Origin: Bacteroidota bacterium
GTDB taxonomy: Bacteria > Bacteroidota > Bacteroidia > Cytophagales > Cyclobacteriaceae
Assembly (NCBI GenBank): GCA_022571715.1
Contig: JACZXH010000024.1
Location: 1-43,418 of the forward strand
Length of the DNA: 43,418 bases
Direction of reading: 5' to 3'
Shown: one piece after another, positions 1 through 9,649 of the stretch
Layout: the number at the start of each line of letters is the position of its first letter
Numbering within the stretch: the stretch's first letter is position 1
The notes under the pieces: model-generated
Told to the model about the DNA's origin: nothing
The model's input: only the letters and a program-made list of their open reading frames with translations
Databases searched by the model: none
Translations under genes and position numbers: made by a program

Positions 1-880
1 AATTGAACCTGGGAAAATCAGATTTAAACCTTTGTGGATAGCTCAGGGCAAACTGGATGGGTATTCGCATGTCAGGTAACCCCATTTGTGCTTTCATTGA
101 CCCATCCTCAAACTGAACAATAGAATGAATTACTGATTGCGGATGTACTACAATCTCTACCTGCTCAGGTTCAATGCCAAACAGCCATTTTGCTTCGATG
201 ATCTCCAGGCCTTTATTCATAAGTGTGGCAGAATCGATCGTAACTTTCGGCCCCATGTCCCAATTAGGGTGCTTAAGCGCCTGTTCTTTGGTTACTTTTT
301 GCAGATAGACTAAGTTTTTTCCCCGGAATGGACCTCCACTCGCCGTAAGTATAATCTTTTCAATCGGGTTTTGGAGCTCCCCAACCATGCACTGAAAAAT
401 AGCTGAGTGTTCAGAATCTACCGGATAAATACTGATGCCCTTTTCAGATGCAAGTTTCATAATCAGCTCGCCTGCAACCACCAGTGTTTCTTTGTTGGCC
501 AGGGCTATATTCTTACCTGCTTTAATGGCTTCAATAGTCGGATGTAATCCGGCATACCCCACGGTTGCAGTAAGTACCAGATCTATTGTGTCCATTGAAA
601 CCACCTCTGCGATCGCTTCATGGCCAGCATACACTTTTATACCGTGTGGGTCGAGCGCTTCGAAAACGAATTTGTATTTATCTTCATTGCCAATTACCAC
701 TACATTGGGCCTGAAAGCTACTGACTGTTCGATAAGAAGATCCGCATTGTTAAATGCAGTAAGCACTTCAACAGCAAGTTTATCATGGTGTAAAGCGATC
801 ACTTCTAGCGCTTGTGTGCCTATCGATCCGGTGGAACCCAGAATGGCAATTCGTTTAATATTTGATTGTATATCTTTCAA
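1..880 (-). CDS. dxr: 1-deoxy-D-xylulose 5-phosphate reductoisomerase (partial, C-terminus off the window)
   Basis: This enzyme makes 2-C-methyl-D-erythritol 4-phosphate from DXP with NADPH, the first committed step of the MEP isoprenoid pathway in the cytoplasm. The reverse strand reads an N-terminal Rossmann motif, IAILGSTGSIGTQALEVI, typical of Dxr. About 293 residues are present of the usual 380-390; the rest lies beyond position 1. The frame opens after a TAA just upstream and has no ATG before the Rossmann motif, so I chose TTG at 878-880 (MKDIQSNIKR); the start is uncertain. It begins only 10 bases after the GH3 stop codon, so the two are probably co-transcribed. Family call secure, start not. 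Confidence 0.93.
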   Translation of the reverse strand, partial: MKDIQSNIKRIAILGSTGSIGTQALEVIALHHDKLAVEVLTAFNNADLLIEQSVAFRPNVVVIGNEDKYKFVFEALDPHGIKVYAGHEAIAEVVSMDTIDLVLTATVGYAGLHPTIEAIKAGKNIALANKETLVVAGELIMKLASEKGISIYPVDSEHSAIFQCMVGELQNPIEKIILTASGGPFRGKNLVYLQKVTKEQALKHPNWDMGPKVTIDSATLMNKGLEIIEAKWLFGIEPEQVEIVVHPQSVIHSIVQFEDGSMKAQMGLPDMRIPIQFALSYPQRFKSDFPRFN

Positions 881-890
881 AGATATTTTC

Positions 891-2390
891 TTATCCGCCC
901 ATATAATCCTTTAGCGCATCGGCTATCTTTCTGTCATTCGATAGTCTTGGCACTTTATTCTGCCCTCCTAACTTTCCTTGAGTTTTCATATATTTTCGAA
1001 ATGCATCAATATGAAGGCTTACGATCTCCAGTTCTTTTAAAATTTTGCCTTGAATAAGATCACAATAATATGAATTCAGATTCTGCAGATGCAAATCTAA
1101 TTCTTTTTGAAAGGCTTTCAAATCCGTCGGTCTTTTCCCGAATTCTACTAACCATTCGTGGCAGGGCAATCCCACATCAGGATTCACTTTTGGAGCAACC
1201 GTAAATTCTACAAGTTCCGTTTCAGGGAATTTCTCCATTGTGGCTTTCATGGCTTTTTCCACCTCCTGCACGATCACGTGCTCCCCGAAAGCAGAAATAA
1301 AATGCTTGATACGTCCTGTAACCAGAAGCCGGTAAGGGTTTGTTGAAACAAACTGCACTGTGTCTCCAAGTGAGTACCCCCATAAACCTGCATTACTGTT
1401 CAGGATAACAGCATAATGAACACCTGTTTCTACTTCGGTAATTGAAAGTCGTTTTGGATTTTCATCAAAGTATGTTTCTGCAGGGATGAATTCGAAAAAT
1501 ATACCTGAATCAAGCAGTAGCAACATACCTTCTTCAACTTGCGAATCCTGAAAAGCAATAAATCCTTCAGATGCAGGATAGGTTTCGATAGCATCCACTT
1601 TTTTGCCAATAGTTTCAAATAACTTCACCTTATACGGTTCAAAGTTCACTCCACCATGCACAAACAGGGAGAAACCTGGAAACACATCTCCAATTTTTTT
1701 ACCTGTACGTTCCACAATACGGTCAAAATACATTTGCACCCAGGGCGGAATACCGGAAATCAGCGTCATATTTTCAGCCAGGGTCTCGTCTATTATACGT
1801 TCTACTTTTTCTTCCCAGTCATCTATGCAGTTGGTAGCATATGTCGGCATCTGATTTGTACGGAGGTATGCCGGTACGTGATGATTTACTATACCAGACA
1901 ACCTGCCTGTATTTATGTTGTTTTTCTTGTCCAGCACCGGACTCCCGGATAAAAAAATAAGTTTACCATCAATAAATTCTGCATTCCCTGTTTCATGGAT
2001 GTAGCTCAGTAGCGCGTCTCTGGCGCTTTTGATATGGTTTGACACGGAATCTTTTGTGACGGGTATGTATTTCGTACCGGAGGTTGTACCTGAGGTCTTG
2101 GCCAAATATAATGGCGCTCCTTTCCATAATACGTTTTGTTCGCCTGAAATAATACGTTGAATGTAGGGTTTTAATTTTTCGTAATCCCGGATGGGAATAG
2201 CTTGTTTGAATTCGTCATAGGCAGTTACCTCATCCAGCCCGTGATCTTTACCAAACCGCGTATTCCGGCCTGTGGCAATTAGATTATTAAATACCTTTTC
2301 CTGGCTTTCCCCGGGCGATGCCGACCATGCTTTTTGCTGCTTCATGATATAGCTTGCAAATGGTTTACTTAAAAAAGACCGGATGCCCAT
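891..2390 (-). CDS. GH3 auxin-responsive-promoter family protein (acyl-adenylate/amide synthetase fold)
   Basis: A 499-residue protein of the GH3 family. Plant GH3 enzymes adenylate a carboxylic acid hormone and join it to an amino acid; the bacterial substrate is not known to me. ATP-binding motifs are visible in order: TSGTTSGTKYIPV near residues 99-111 (phosphate loop), YPASEGF in the middle (motif II), and YRLLVTGRIKHFISAFGEHV in the C-terminal half (hinge and motif III). Length is near the bacterial norm. There is no signal peptide, so it is cytoplasmic. It lies 10 bp upstream of dxr on the same strand, and its own upstream region is a 600-bp repeat-bearing gap. The family is sure; the reaction is unassigned. 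Confidence 0.88.
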   Translation of the reverse strand: MGIRSFLSKPFASYIMKQQKAWSASPGESQEKVFNNLIATGRNTRFGKDHGLDEVTAYDEFKQAIPIRDYEKLKPYIQRIISGEQNVLWKGAPLYLAKTSGTTSGTKYIPVTKDSVSNHIKSARDALLSYIHETGNAEFIDGKLIFLSGSPVLDKKNNINTGRLSGIVNHHVPAYLRTNQMPTYATNCIDDWEEKVERIIDETLAENMTLISGIPPWVQMYFDRIVERTGKKIGDVFPGFSLFVHGGVNFEPYKVKLFETIGKKVDAIETYPASEGFIAFQDSQVEEGMLLLLDSGIFFEFIPAETYFDENPKRLSITEVETGVHYAVILNSNAGLWGYSLGDTVQFVSTNPYRLLVTGRIKHFISAFGEHVIVQEVEKAMKATMEKFPETELVEFTVAPKVNPDVGLPCHEWLVEFGKRPTDLKAFQKELDLHLQNLNSYYCDLIQGKILKELEIVSLHIDAFRKYMKTQGKLGGQNKVPRLSNDRKIADALKDYMGG

Positions 2391-2995
2391 CTTATTTTTT
2401 ACTGAGTGTAAGAATGATTTTCTGATTCAATGATTTGGGTAAGTTGCTAATTAATGTATAAGTATGTGCGTTTAGTTTTCACTCCTAAGATATTGATTTT
2501 GTGCCGTAGGCATCCCTTCGAGGTTCGCTTTGGCTCATTTTCTACCATTCTTTTTATAAGCACATCGAAGATCGTGTCAATTTGTGGCTGACTATCTCTG
2601 CCATTTATGGCGTGGTTAGTTTATCATACTTATTCAAAAGGATAAATCTTGTGTGACCTAAACGCATATATCTATTGATGTAACTAATCACCAGCTTTTT
2701 AATGATAAAAAATGACTCAGTAGGTATTGATACCTTTTCATTATGAATCGCTTCAATGATTCATGCAAAAGTAGGTATTATATGTATGTTTTTAAGCAAT
2801 TAGCCTGTTTATGAAGTGCTGCCTATCACGAACGCCCGGAATTGAACGAACGCTGGCATAAGTGTAACAAGAGCTGTCATCAGCACAGAATCTGTTTTTC
2901 AACATTGCATCATTGCGAAAATGCCAAAATGTCATGTAAGGAAGTTGCACGGTATTTGTACAGTTGAAGATCAGAAGACAAAATATACATAAACC
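2391..2995. other. 605-bp intergenic region between divergent GH3 and HtrA genes
   Basis: No credible gene. AT-rich stretches flank a patch at about 2495-2620 that carries one copy of a dispersed repeat core (TTGTGCCGTAGGCATCCCTT, 2499-2518), seen again at 28173-28192. The region should also hold promoters for the two divergent genes, but I could not pick a convincing Bacteroidota -7/-33 pair. Confidence 0.6.
2499..2518 (+). repeat. Dispersed repeat core, copy 1
   Basis: The 20-mer TTGTGCCGTAGGCATCCCTT differs by one base from the 20-mer at 28173-28192. Shorter relics (TAGGCATCCCC) occur at 28968-28978. All copies are intergenic. The copy here lacks the flanking palindrome arms seen at 28167-28207, so it looks degenerate. 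Confidence 0.6.
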
Positions 2996-4480
2996 ATGAA
3001 AAAATTTGCAGGAATTATCATTATCAGTTTTATTTCAGGATTGGGAGGTGCCTTTCTATTTGTTAATTATATTGAGACCAATTCAACATACTCCGAAATT
3101 GCGCCCTTACAAATAAAATCCGTTGAGAATCAGGATTCTCAACGGATTCCTGAGCCATCTACAACCAGGGTTACATTAAATTCGAATGATTCACCATATC
3201 TTTTCGAAGATTTTACAAAGGCCTCGGCACGTGCAACAGCGAGTGTGGTGTATATCAAAAATATATCAGCGCGTACGTATGGCTACTCCTTTTTTGACTG
3301 GTATTTTGGTGAAAGCCGGAGAAGCATTGAAACTGTAAGCAGCGGCTCGGGTGTGATCCTAACCCCAGACGGATATATTGTCACCAACTATCACGTTGTA
3401 AAAGGTGCAGATAAAATCGTTGTAGAGCATAATAAGAATCAATATACTGCACAACTTATCGGCACTGACCCTTCTAGCGATCTGGCCGTAATCAAGATCG
3501 ATGGTTCCGACCTGCCTGCTATCCACACTGGTAACTCGAGAAACCTGAAAGTTGGCGAATGGGTACTGGCTATAGGAAACCCGTTCAATCTGACTTCTAC
3601 TGTAACCGCCGGCATTGTAAGTGCAAAAGGCAGAGTACTAAATATTCTTGAAGGTAAATTTCCGATCGAGTCATTTATTCAGACCGATGCAGCCATCAAC
3701 CCGGGAAATAGCGGCGGTGCACTCGTGAACAAAACGGGTGACTTAATTGGTATCAATACGGCCATTCTTTCCCGCACCGGATCATACGCAGGATACGGAT
3801 TTGCAGTACCGGTGGACATTGTTAAAAAAGTGGTGCATGATATTATCGAATACGGCGAAGTGCAAAAAGCTTTTATGGGTGTGAATGTAATTGATCTGAC
3901 GTCCGAAATTGCCAGGAACCTTGATATTAAAATAGACCGTAACAAAATAAATGGAGTTGTGATAAAGTATATTCAGGATGAAGGTGCGGCCTATAAAGCT
4001 GGCCTGAAAGAAGGTGACATTTTACTTCAGATCGATGAAAATTCAATCAACTCGCGAAGTGATTTTGAAGAGGTTATCAGCTATCATTCTCCGGGCGACA
4101 TCATCTCCGTTAAATTTATCAGAAATCAAAAGATGATCGATAAACGGATTACGCTTACAAACCGGGAAGGCAACACCGAAATCGTGACAAGAGAAATTTT
4201 CTCTTCGGAATACCTCGGAGCTGATATTGAATCTGTTTCGAAGGTGGAACGCGACCTCATGGGTATCGACTATGGTGTAAAAATACTGAAAGTGTATGAT
4301 CATGGTTTAATGAGCAATCTCGGGCTGGAAGAAGGTTTTATCATTACGGATATAAATTACACCCGGATCAGAGAACCCAAGCAACTGGTAGAAGCGCTGA
4401 GTAATTACCGCGGACGTGTAACAATCGCAGGCATAGATGCCTCCGGAAGAAAAGGATATTATACGTTTTATCTGAGGTAA
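2996..4480 (+). CDS. HtrA/DegQ-type trypsin-like serine protease with two PDZ domains
   Basis: A 494-residue periplasmic quality-control protease of the S1C family. Residues 4-25 form one hydrophobic segment acting as signal anchor or signal peptide. The catalytic triad is visible: His133 (TNYHVV), Asp162 (SSDLAVIKID) and Ser239 (NPGNSGGALV). Two PDZ modules follow, about residues 290-380 and 400-490, the first with GVVIKYIQDEGAAYKAGLKEGDILLQ-type carboxylate-loop chemistry. Bacteroidota HtrA proteins usually have this layout. It converges with dnaA, leaving only 30 bp. A paralogue of the same architecture lies at 39944-41386. Role as envelope stress protease is inferred from the family. Confidence 0.92.
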   Translation: MKKFAGIIIISFISGLGGAFLFVNYIETNSTYSEIAPLQIKSVENQDSQRIPEPSTTRVTLNSNDSPYLFEDFTKASARATASVVYIKNISARTYGYSFFDWYFGESRRSIETVSSGSGVILTPDGYIVTNYHVVKGADKIVVEHNKNQYTAQLIGTDPSSDLAVIKIDGSDLPAIHTGNSRNLKVGEWVLAIGNPFNLTSTVTAGIVSAKGRVLNILEGKFPIESFIQTDAAINPGNSGGALVNKTGDLIGINTAILSRTGSYAGYGFAVPVDIVKKVVHDIIEYGEVQKAFMGVNVIDLTSEIARNLDIKIDRNKINGVVIKYIQDEGAAYKAGLKEGDILLQIDENSINSRSDFEEVISYHSPGDIISVKFIRNQKMIDKRITLTNREGNTEIVTREIFSSEYLGADIESVSKVERDLMGIDYGVKILKVYDHGLMSNLGLEEGFIITDINYTRIREPKQLVEALSNYRGRVTIAGIDASGRKGYYTFYLR

Positions 4481-4510
4481 ACAGGAGGTAATGAACGCAT
4501 CGGTAACGCG

Positions 4511-5947
4511 TTAATATACAGGGCGTATTTTCAGTTTTCTTTTGATGTCTTCCACTGAATTTCTGAAATTAGAATTCGTATCCATCAGATCATTGATGGA
4601 TTGCACCGCATGTATAACCGTGCTGTGGTCACGTCCTCCAAAGTGGTATCCGATCGACTTCAATGAATGATTTGTATATTCTTTGCTGAAATACATCGCA
4701 ATCTGCCGTGCAATAACGATTTCTTTCTTGCGGGTCTTGTCCTTCAATTGGTCCACTTTTAACTTATAGTATTCCGAAACGGTTTTCTGAATGTAGTCGA
4801 TACCCACCTCTGATTCAATGTCGTGTACAATGTTTTTCAAAACCTGCTTGGCAAGCTCAAGATCTATATCTTTCCGATTGAGCGACGCCTGGGCCACCAG
4901 CGATATCAGCACACCTTCCAGTTCTCTGATATTGGTATCGACACTATATGCCAGGTATTCAACCACATCACCGGGTATTTCAATACCCTCCGACTCAATT
5001 TTATTGTTGATAATAGCAATTCTTGTTTCGAAATCCGGTAGTTGTAAATCAGCCGTCAGTCCCCATTTGAACCGTGACAACAACCGTTCCTGAAGTCCTT
5101 TAAGGTCTCGTGGGGAACAGTCGCTGGTCATTACAATCTGCCTGGACGATTGATGTAGGTGATTGAATATATGAAAAAATATCTCCTGCGTTTTTTCCTT
5201 GCCACTAAAAAACTGCACATCGTCAATGATCAGCACATCTACCTGCAGGTAAAAATTAGTAAACTCCTGTATTTCGTTATTTTGTACAGCTTTGATAAAT
5301 TGATTAATAAATTTTTCGGAGGAAACATACAGGACAAATTTGTCCGGAAACTGCCGTTTTATGTCGTTTCCGATGGCATGCCCAAGGTGAGTTTTACCAA
5401 GACCGACGCCACCATAAATCATCAGTGGATTGAAGGAAGTAATTCCCGGCTTTTTTGCTACAGCATATCCGGCTGATCTTGCAAGTCTGTTGCAATCGCC
5501 TTCAATGAAATTATCAAACAAATAAGAAGGATTCAACTGCGAATCCAATTGATATTCCTGAACCACATCTACTTTAAAAGGCCCTTTGTAATCAGCAGCT
5601 TGGTGCCCGCTACCATACCGCTGCTTCGGAGCATATGCTGTAGGGCTTTTATTAGGGTATTTTACCGTATATGGCAACGAACCATTCGTACCTTTATCCA
5701 CGATAACAGAATATTCAAGTTTCCCATTTGGGCCCATAACAGCGTTTAAAGCAAGTTTTAGTACATGCACATAGTGCTCTTCAAGCCACTCATAAAAAAA
5801 CTGGCTGGGTACCTGAATGGTCAATACATCGTCTTCAAGTTTTATCGGTTCAATAGGCTCAAACCATGTCTTATAAGTCTGCCCACCTATCCGCTCCTTA
5901 ATTATCTGGAGACATTCATCCCATGCTGTCTTGCTGTCCGGGTTCAT
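4511..5947 (-). CDS. dnaA: Chromosomal replication initiator protein DnaA
   Basis: A 478-residue AAA+ ATPase that binds DnaA boxes and melts the origin. Domain I is at residues 1-85 (W.ECL..I......YKTWFEPI). After a linker, the AAA+ domain carries Walker A GGVGLGKTHLG (179-189) and Walker B VLIIDDVQF (238-246). Domain IV ends with the DNA-binding signature GGRDHSTVIHA (437-447). Full length, ATG start. It faces away from mutA across an AT-rich 270-bp gap. I found no cluster of TTATCCACA-type boxes nearby, so this gene should not be taken as marking the origin. Confidence 0.98.
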   Translation of the reverse strand: MNPDSKTAWDECLQIIKERIGGQTYKTWFEPIEPIKLEDDVLTIQVPSQFFYEWLEEHYVHVLKLALNAVMGPNGKLEYSVIVDKGTNGSLPYTVKYPNKSPTAYAPKQRYGSGHQAADYKGPFKVDVVQEYQLDSQLNPSYLFDNFIEGDCNRLARSAGYAVAKKPGITSFNPLMIYGGVGLGKTHLGHAIGNDIKRQFPDKFVLYVSSEKFINQFIKAVQNNEIQEFTNFYLQVDVLIIDDVQFFSGKEKTQEIFFHIFNHLHQSSRQIVMTSDCSPRDLKGLQERLLSRFKWGLTADLQLPDFETRIAIINNKIESEGIEIPGDVVEYLAYSVDTNIRELEGVLISLVAQASLNRKDIDLELAKQVLKNIVHDIESEVGIDYIQKTVSEYYKLKVDQLKDKTRKKEIVIARQIAMYFSKEYTNHSLKSIGYHFGGRDHSTVIHAVQSINDLMDTNSNFRNSVEDIKRKLKIRPVY

Positions 5948-6217
5948 TTATTAATACAAGGAATTCATTCTATAATAAATCGAAAGTGGGTATCAAATTT
6001 GGTAAAAAATATCCTAACAAAAAAATGTAAATTTACTTGACTTTACCGAATCATTAAATGCAGAAAATGAAGCCATTTTAATTTATTATTTTATTTGATA
6101 TATATAATTTATTATTTCTAATATGCAATACAAAAAATCGAAATACAAGGCTCCACTAGTAACTTTTATCATAATAAATTCAGTTAAATTTAAACCCTGA
6201 AAAATGAATGCCTATTT
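5948..6217. other. AT-rich intergenic region between divergent dnaA and mutA
   Basis: 270 bp, very AT-rich, especially at 6060-6190, with no coding frame. It must hold promoters for dnaA and mutA. No DnaA-box cluster is visible. TAAATTTA just before mutA resembles the Bacteroidota -7 element but lacks a good -33 partner. Confidence 0.5.
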
Positions 6218-7333
6218 ATGAATGAAGGTATAGAAAAAGAATTAACGTTCAGTGAGTTTTTACCAGTTTCAAAAAGTGACTGGATCAATAAAGTGAACAA
6301 GGAACTCAAGAATCGTCCGCTTTCTGAACTGGACTGGAAGCCGTTTCCCGGAGACGACGACTTTGAATTGAACCCATATTATGATGCAGAAGATACCGGC
6401 GAACTGGCTTATTTAAAGGCTTATCACAACTCTAAGGCAGGTAGTTCAAATGGATGGATCAATTATGTAAAAATTAAGGTCGGCGAGGAAGCCTCAGCAC
6501 GCAATATTGCTTTGGACTACATCGCCCAGGGTGCAACCGGTGTCATCTTTGAATTAGACCGTCCGTGCAGTTTTGATCAGCTACTAAAGGGATTACCAGA
6601 GGCAAATACAGAAATTTCATTTATAGCAGAAAATTATCCTGGGTTCCCGGATGATTACGGCGATTACCTTAACCGGATGGTTACAGCTGCGGGTCCGCCT
6701 TCCGGATTTATCAGGACAGACATGATTACTGGGTTACAGATACTTACATCTGGAAAAAACGTGGTTGAAAAGCGGGTTCTCTTCCTGCAAGCCGACGTTG
6801 TATTAAATCCGTTTGAAGAATTATACGCTATACTCCGGCAGGCTTTGAAAATCATGGAAGCAGGCCTTGATGCCGGATTACAACCGAAAAACCTGTCCGG
6901 CCAGTACTTTATCATTTCCAACACAGGTCTGGATTATTTCATAGAGATTGCAAAATTGCGGGCCTTACGCATACTTTTTCGGGCATTTGTTTCCGCTTAT
7001 GGCGTAACCGGAAATAAAATAAAAGACGTATATATATTAAGTGTTTCTCAAAAATGGATCAATGATACATACGCTCCCCATGAAAATATGCTGAAAAACA
7101 CTTCAACTGCTTTGTCGGCGATTATCGGAGGATGCAACGGCCTGTTGATAGAGTCTGAAAATGAAGAACCACTTTCCAGACGGATTGCACTGAATGTATC
7201 TACCATTATTAAAGAGGAGTCCTATCTTGACAAGGTATCAGACCCGGCGGCAGGTTCCTATTTTATAGATCGCGTTACACATCAGTTAATTAAGGAAACG
7301 TGGAATAGGTTTACAAAAAATACGGGAAAATAA
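6218..7333 (+). CDS. mutA: Methylmalonyl-CoA mutase small (beta) subunit MutA, short form
   Basis: Non-catalytic partner of MutB in the heterodimeric cobalamin enzyme that interconverts succinyl-CoA and (R)-methylmalonyl-CoA. The N-terminus ([20 protein letters not shown]) and the end of the TIM-barrel ([17 protein letters not shown]) are characteristic. At 371 residues it ends soon after the barrel, while classical MutA chains are about 620 residues with a degenerate B12-domain-like C-terminus; that domain is absent here. No DGHDRG-type motif is present, as expected for the small subunit. It lies 16 bp before mutB and is surely co-transcribed with it. The chosen ATG gives the family N-terminus. 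Confidence 0.93.
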   Translation: MNEGIEKELTFSEFLPVSKSDWINKVNKELKNRPLSELDWKPFPGDDDFELNPYYDAEDTGELAYLKAYHNSKAGSSNGWINYVKIKVGEEASARNIALDYIAQGATGVIFELDRPCSFDQLLKGLPEANTEISFIAENYPGFPDDYGDYLNRMVTAAGPPSGFIRTDMITGLQILTSGKNVVEKRVLFLQADVVLNPFEELYAILRQALKIMEAGLDAGLQPKNLSGQYFIISNTGLDYFIEIAKLRALRILFRAFVSAYGVTGNKIKDVYILSVSQKWINDTYAPHENMLKNTSTALSAIIGGCNGLLIESENEEPLSRRIALNVSTIIKEESYLDKVSDPAAGSYFIDRVTHQLIKETWNRFTKNTGK

Positions 7334-7349
7334 TGATTGGAAATACACA

Positions 7350-9479
7350 ATGATACCGGATTTTTCAAATATAAATTTCAATACACTATATCCAACTCAA
7401 AGGATTAAACGATACGGATCATGGAGCAGTGCGGAAAACATATCCATTGCTTCGTTTTATAATGAGGAATCCGTAAAGAAACTGGATCATCTTTCTTTTT
7501 CTGCAGGTATTCCTCCGTTTGTCAGGGGGCCTTATGCATCGATGTATGCGATCAGGCCCTGGACTATCAGGCAGTATGCCGGGTTTTCTACTGCGCGGGA
7601 GTCCAATGCATTCTATCGACGTAATCTGGCAGCAGGTCAGAAAGGGTTGTCAATCGCATTTGACCTTGCCACGCATCGCGGCTACGATTCGGATCATCCA
7701 CGGGTTATGGGTGATGTAGGAAAAGCAGGTGTGGCCATTGATTCCATTTTGGATATTGAAATTCTGTTCAAGGATATCCCCCTGGATCAGATGTCCGTTT
7801 CGATGACCATGAACGGAGCGGTGCTACCGGTAATGGCATTTTATATTGTAGCTGCCGAAGAGCAGGGTGTCTCACAAGAAAAATTAACGGGAACCATTCA
7901 GAATGATATCCTGAAGGAATTTATGGTAAGAAACACATACATTTATCCGCCTGTTCCCAGCATGCGAATTGTAGCAGACATATTCGAATATACGGCGAAG
8001 TACATGCCCCGGTTCAATTCCATAAGTATTAGCGGTTATCACATGCAGGAAGCGGGAGCTACCGCCGATATCGAGCTCGCATACACGCTAGCGAACGGGC
8101 TGGAATATCTGCGTACAGGACTAAAAGCAGGACTTGATATCGACATATTTGCCCCCCGGTTTTCATTTTTCTGGGGTATCGGAATGAACCATTTTATGGA
8201 AATAGCCAAAATGCGTGCTGCCAGGTTGTTGTGGGCAAAGATAGTCCGGCAGTTTAATCCTGAAAAAGCAAAATCCATGGCCTTGCGAACCCATTGCCAG
8301 ACATCAGGCTGGAGCCTGACCGAACAGGATCCCTACAACAATGTAACAAGAACCACGATTGAAGCAGTGGCAGCAGTACTGGGTCATACGCAATCGTTGC
8401 ATACTAATGCCCTGGATGAAGCTATCGCTCTGCCGACTGATTACTCCGCACGCATTGCCCGAAACACCCAAATGTTTTTGCAAAATGAAACGGGTATCAC
8501 CAAAATCGTGGACCCCTGGGGAGGTTCTTATTTTGTGGAGAAACTAACACACGATCTGGCTTGCAAAGCCTGGAAGCATATCATGGAAATAGAAGATCTG
8601 GGAGGCATGGTCAAGGCCATTGAGGCCGGTATCCCTAAAATGAGAATTGAAGAAGCGGCGACACGTAAACAGGCACGAATTGATGCCGGTAAAGATATCA
8701 TTGTTGGAGTGAATAAATACAGGATCACAAAAGAAACCGATATCGAACTGCTTGAAGTAGATAATACCAAAGTAATAGGCGAGCAAATGTCCCGACTCAA
8801 AACATTAAAATCCGAACGCAACCAGGACGATGTGGAAACCGCGCTTTCGACTTTAACAAAATGCGCAGAAACAAATCATGGGAATCTTCTGGAATTTGCA
8901 GTAACAGCTGCAAAACACAGGGCAACACTGGGTGAAATAAGCTCGGCGCTCGAAAAAGTATTCGGAAGACATCAAGCATCAAATCTAACTATTTCAGGAG
9001 TGTATTCAGGAGAAATGGAAAAAGACAAAAATTTCATAAAAGCCTTAAAATTATCTGACCGGTTTGCTGTTGTTGAAGGCAGAAGGCCCCGTATTATGGT
9101 GGCTAAAATGGGACAGGACGGACACGACCGCGGTGCCAAAGTAGTGGCAACTAGTTTTGCAGACCTTGGATTTGATGTTGACATTGGTCCTCTTTTTCAA
9201 ACGCCCGATGAAGTGGCCATGCAGGCTGCTGAAAACGACGTACATATAATAGGAGTTTCCACCCTGGCAGCCGGGCACAAAACACTCATTCCGCAACTGA
9301 TAGAAGCGCTGCATAAAATTGGCAGAGAAGATATAATGATCATCGCAGGAGGTGTTATTCCTGCTAGGGATTATAAGTTCCTGTACGAAACCGGCGTTAG
9401 CGAAATTTTTGGCCCAGGCACGGTAATTGCGATAGCTGCACTCAGAATCCTTGAAAAACTTATGGGCAATCAAGTTTGA
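7350..9479 (+). CDS. mutB: Methylmalonyl-CoA mutase large (alpha) subunit
   Basis: The catalytic, adenosylcobalamin-binding subunit (709 residues, normal length). The substrate-binding TIM barrel fills about residues 30-550, with [20 protein letters not shown] and [19 protein letters not shown] conserved. The B12-binding domain starts near residue 580 and shows the base-off signature DGHDRG; His592 is the expected lower cobalt ligand. It acts in the cytoplasm in propionate/succinyl-CoA metabolism. mutA is directly upstream; the GTPase partner meaB is 9.2 kb downstream, across the CHAT/CHASE2 block, instead of adjacent. Confidence 0.98.
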   Translation: MIPDFSNINFNTLYPTQRIKRYGSWSSAENISIASFYNEESVKKLDHLSFSAGIPPFVRGPYASMYAIRPWTIRQYAGFSTARESNAFYRRNLAAGQKGLSIAFDLATHRGYDSDHPRVMGDVGKAGVAIDSILDIEILFKDIPLDQMSVSMTMNGAVLPVMAFYIVAAEEQGVSQEKLTGTIQNDILKEFMVRNTYIYPPVPSMRIVADIFEYTAKYMPRFNSISISGYHMQEAGATADIELAYTLANGLEYLRTGLKAGLDIDIFAPRFSFFWGIGMNHFMEIAKMRAARLLWAKIVRQFNPEKAKSMALRTHCQTSGWSLTEQDPYNNVTRTTIEAVAAVLGHTQSLHTNALDEAIALPTDYSARIARNTQMFLQNETGITKIVDPWGGSYFVEKLTHDLACKAWKHIMEIEDLGGMVKAIEAGIPKMRIEEAATRKQARIDAGKDIIVGVNKYRITKETDIELLEVDNTKVIGEQMSRLKTLKSERNQDDVETALSTLTKCAETNHGNLLEFAVTAAKHRATLGEISSALEKVFGRHQASNLTISGVYSGEMEKDKNFIKALKLSDRFAVVEGRRPRIMVAKMGQDGHDRGAKVVATSFADLGFDVDIGPLFQTPDEVAMQAAENDVHIIGVSTLAAGHKTLIPQLIEALHKIGREDIMIIAGGVIPARDYKFLYETGVSEIFGPGTVIAIAALRILEKLMGNQV

Positions 9480-9592
9480 ATATATGGTGGTGCCTGTTCT
9501 TATTCGATTTATCGTTTAATAACCAGTAATAGAATTGATAGGATAAAACACACCAGTTATAGTCCATTTTAAATATACAATATCAGTATTCA

Positions 9593-9624
9593 TTTGAATA
9601 TGACTTACAAAACCAGTAAATTTC
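9593..9624 (+). promoter_or_regulatory. Candidate Bacteroidota-type promoter for the TPR-CHAT gene
   Basis: TTTG at 9593-9596, then 20 nt, then TAAATTTC at 9617-9624, seven of eight to the known Bacteroidota -7 element TAnnTTTG. It ends 25 bp before the ATG. This suggests the CHAT gene is transcribed from its own promoter and not only by read-through from mutB. Confidence 0.5.
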
Positions 9625-9649
9625 AAGTTAAGAATCGAATATTTTTCCT

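Noticed and set aside
435-914. 159-codon plus-strand frame
   Set aside because: It is fully antisense to dxr, which has clear family motifs; the frame has no recognisable motif.
866-1057. 63-codon plus-strand frame at the dxr/GH3 junction
   Set aside because: Overlaps both real genes in antisense and lacks a plausible start context.
4491-4514. AGGAGGTAATG followed by a seven-codon frame between HtrA and dnaA
   Set aside because: Attractive ribosome-binding site, but seven codons and overlap with the dnaA stop region make it chance.
5948-6217. Possible replication origin next to dnaA
   Set aside because: The stretch is AT-rich, but no cluster of TTATCCACA-type DnaA boxes is visible, and dnaA is often unlinked to the origin in Bacteroidota.
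9051-9473. 140-codon minus-strand frame inside mutB
   Set aside because: Shadow of the conserved B12 domain of MutB.
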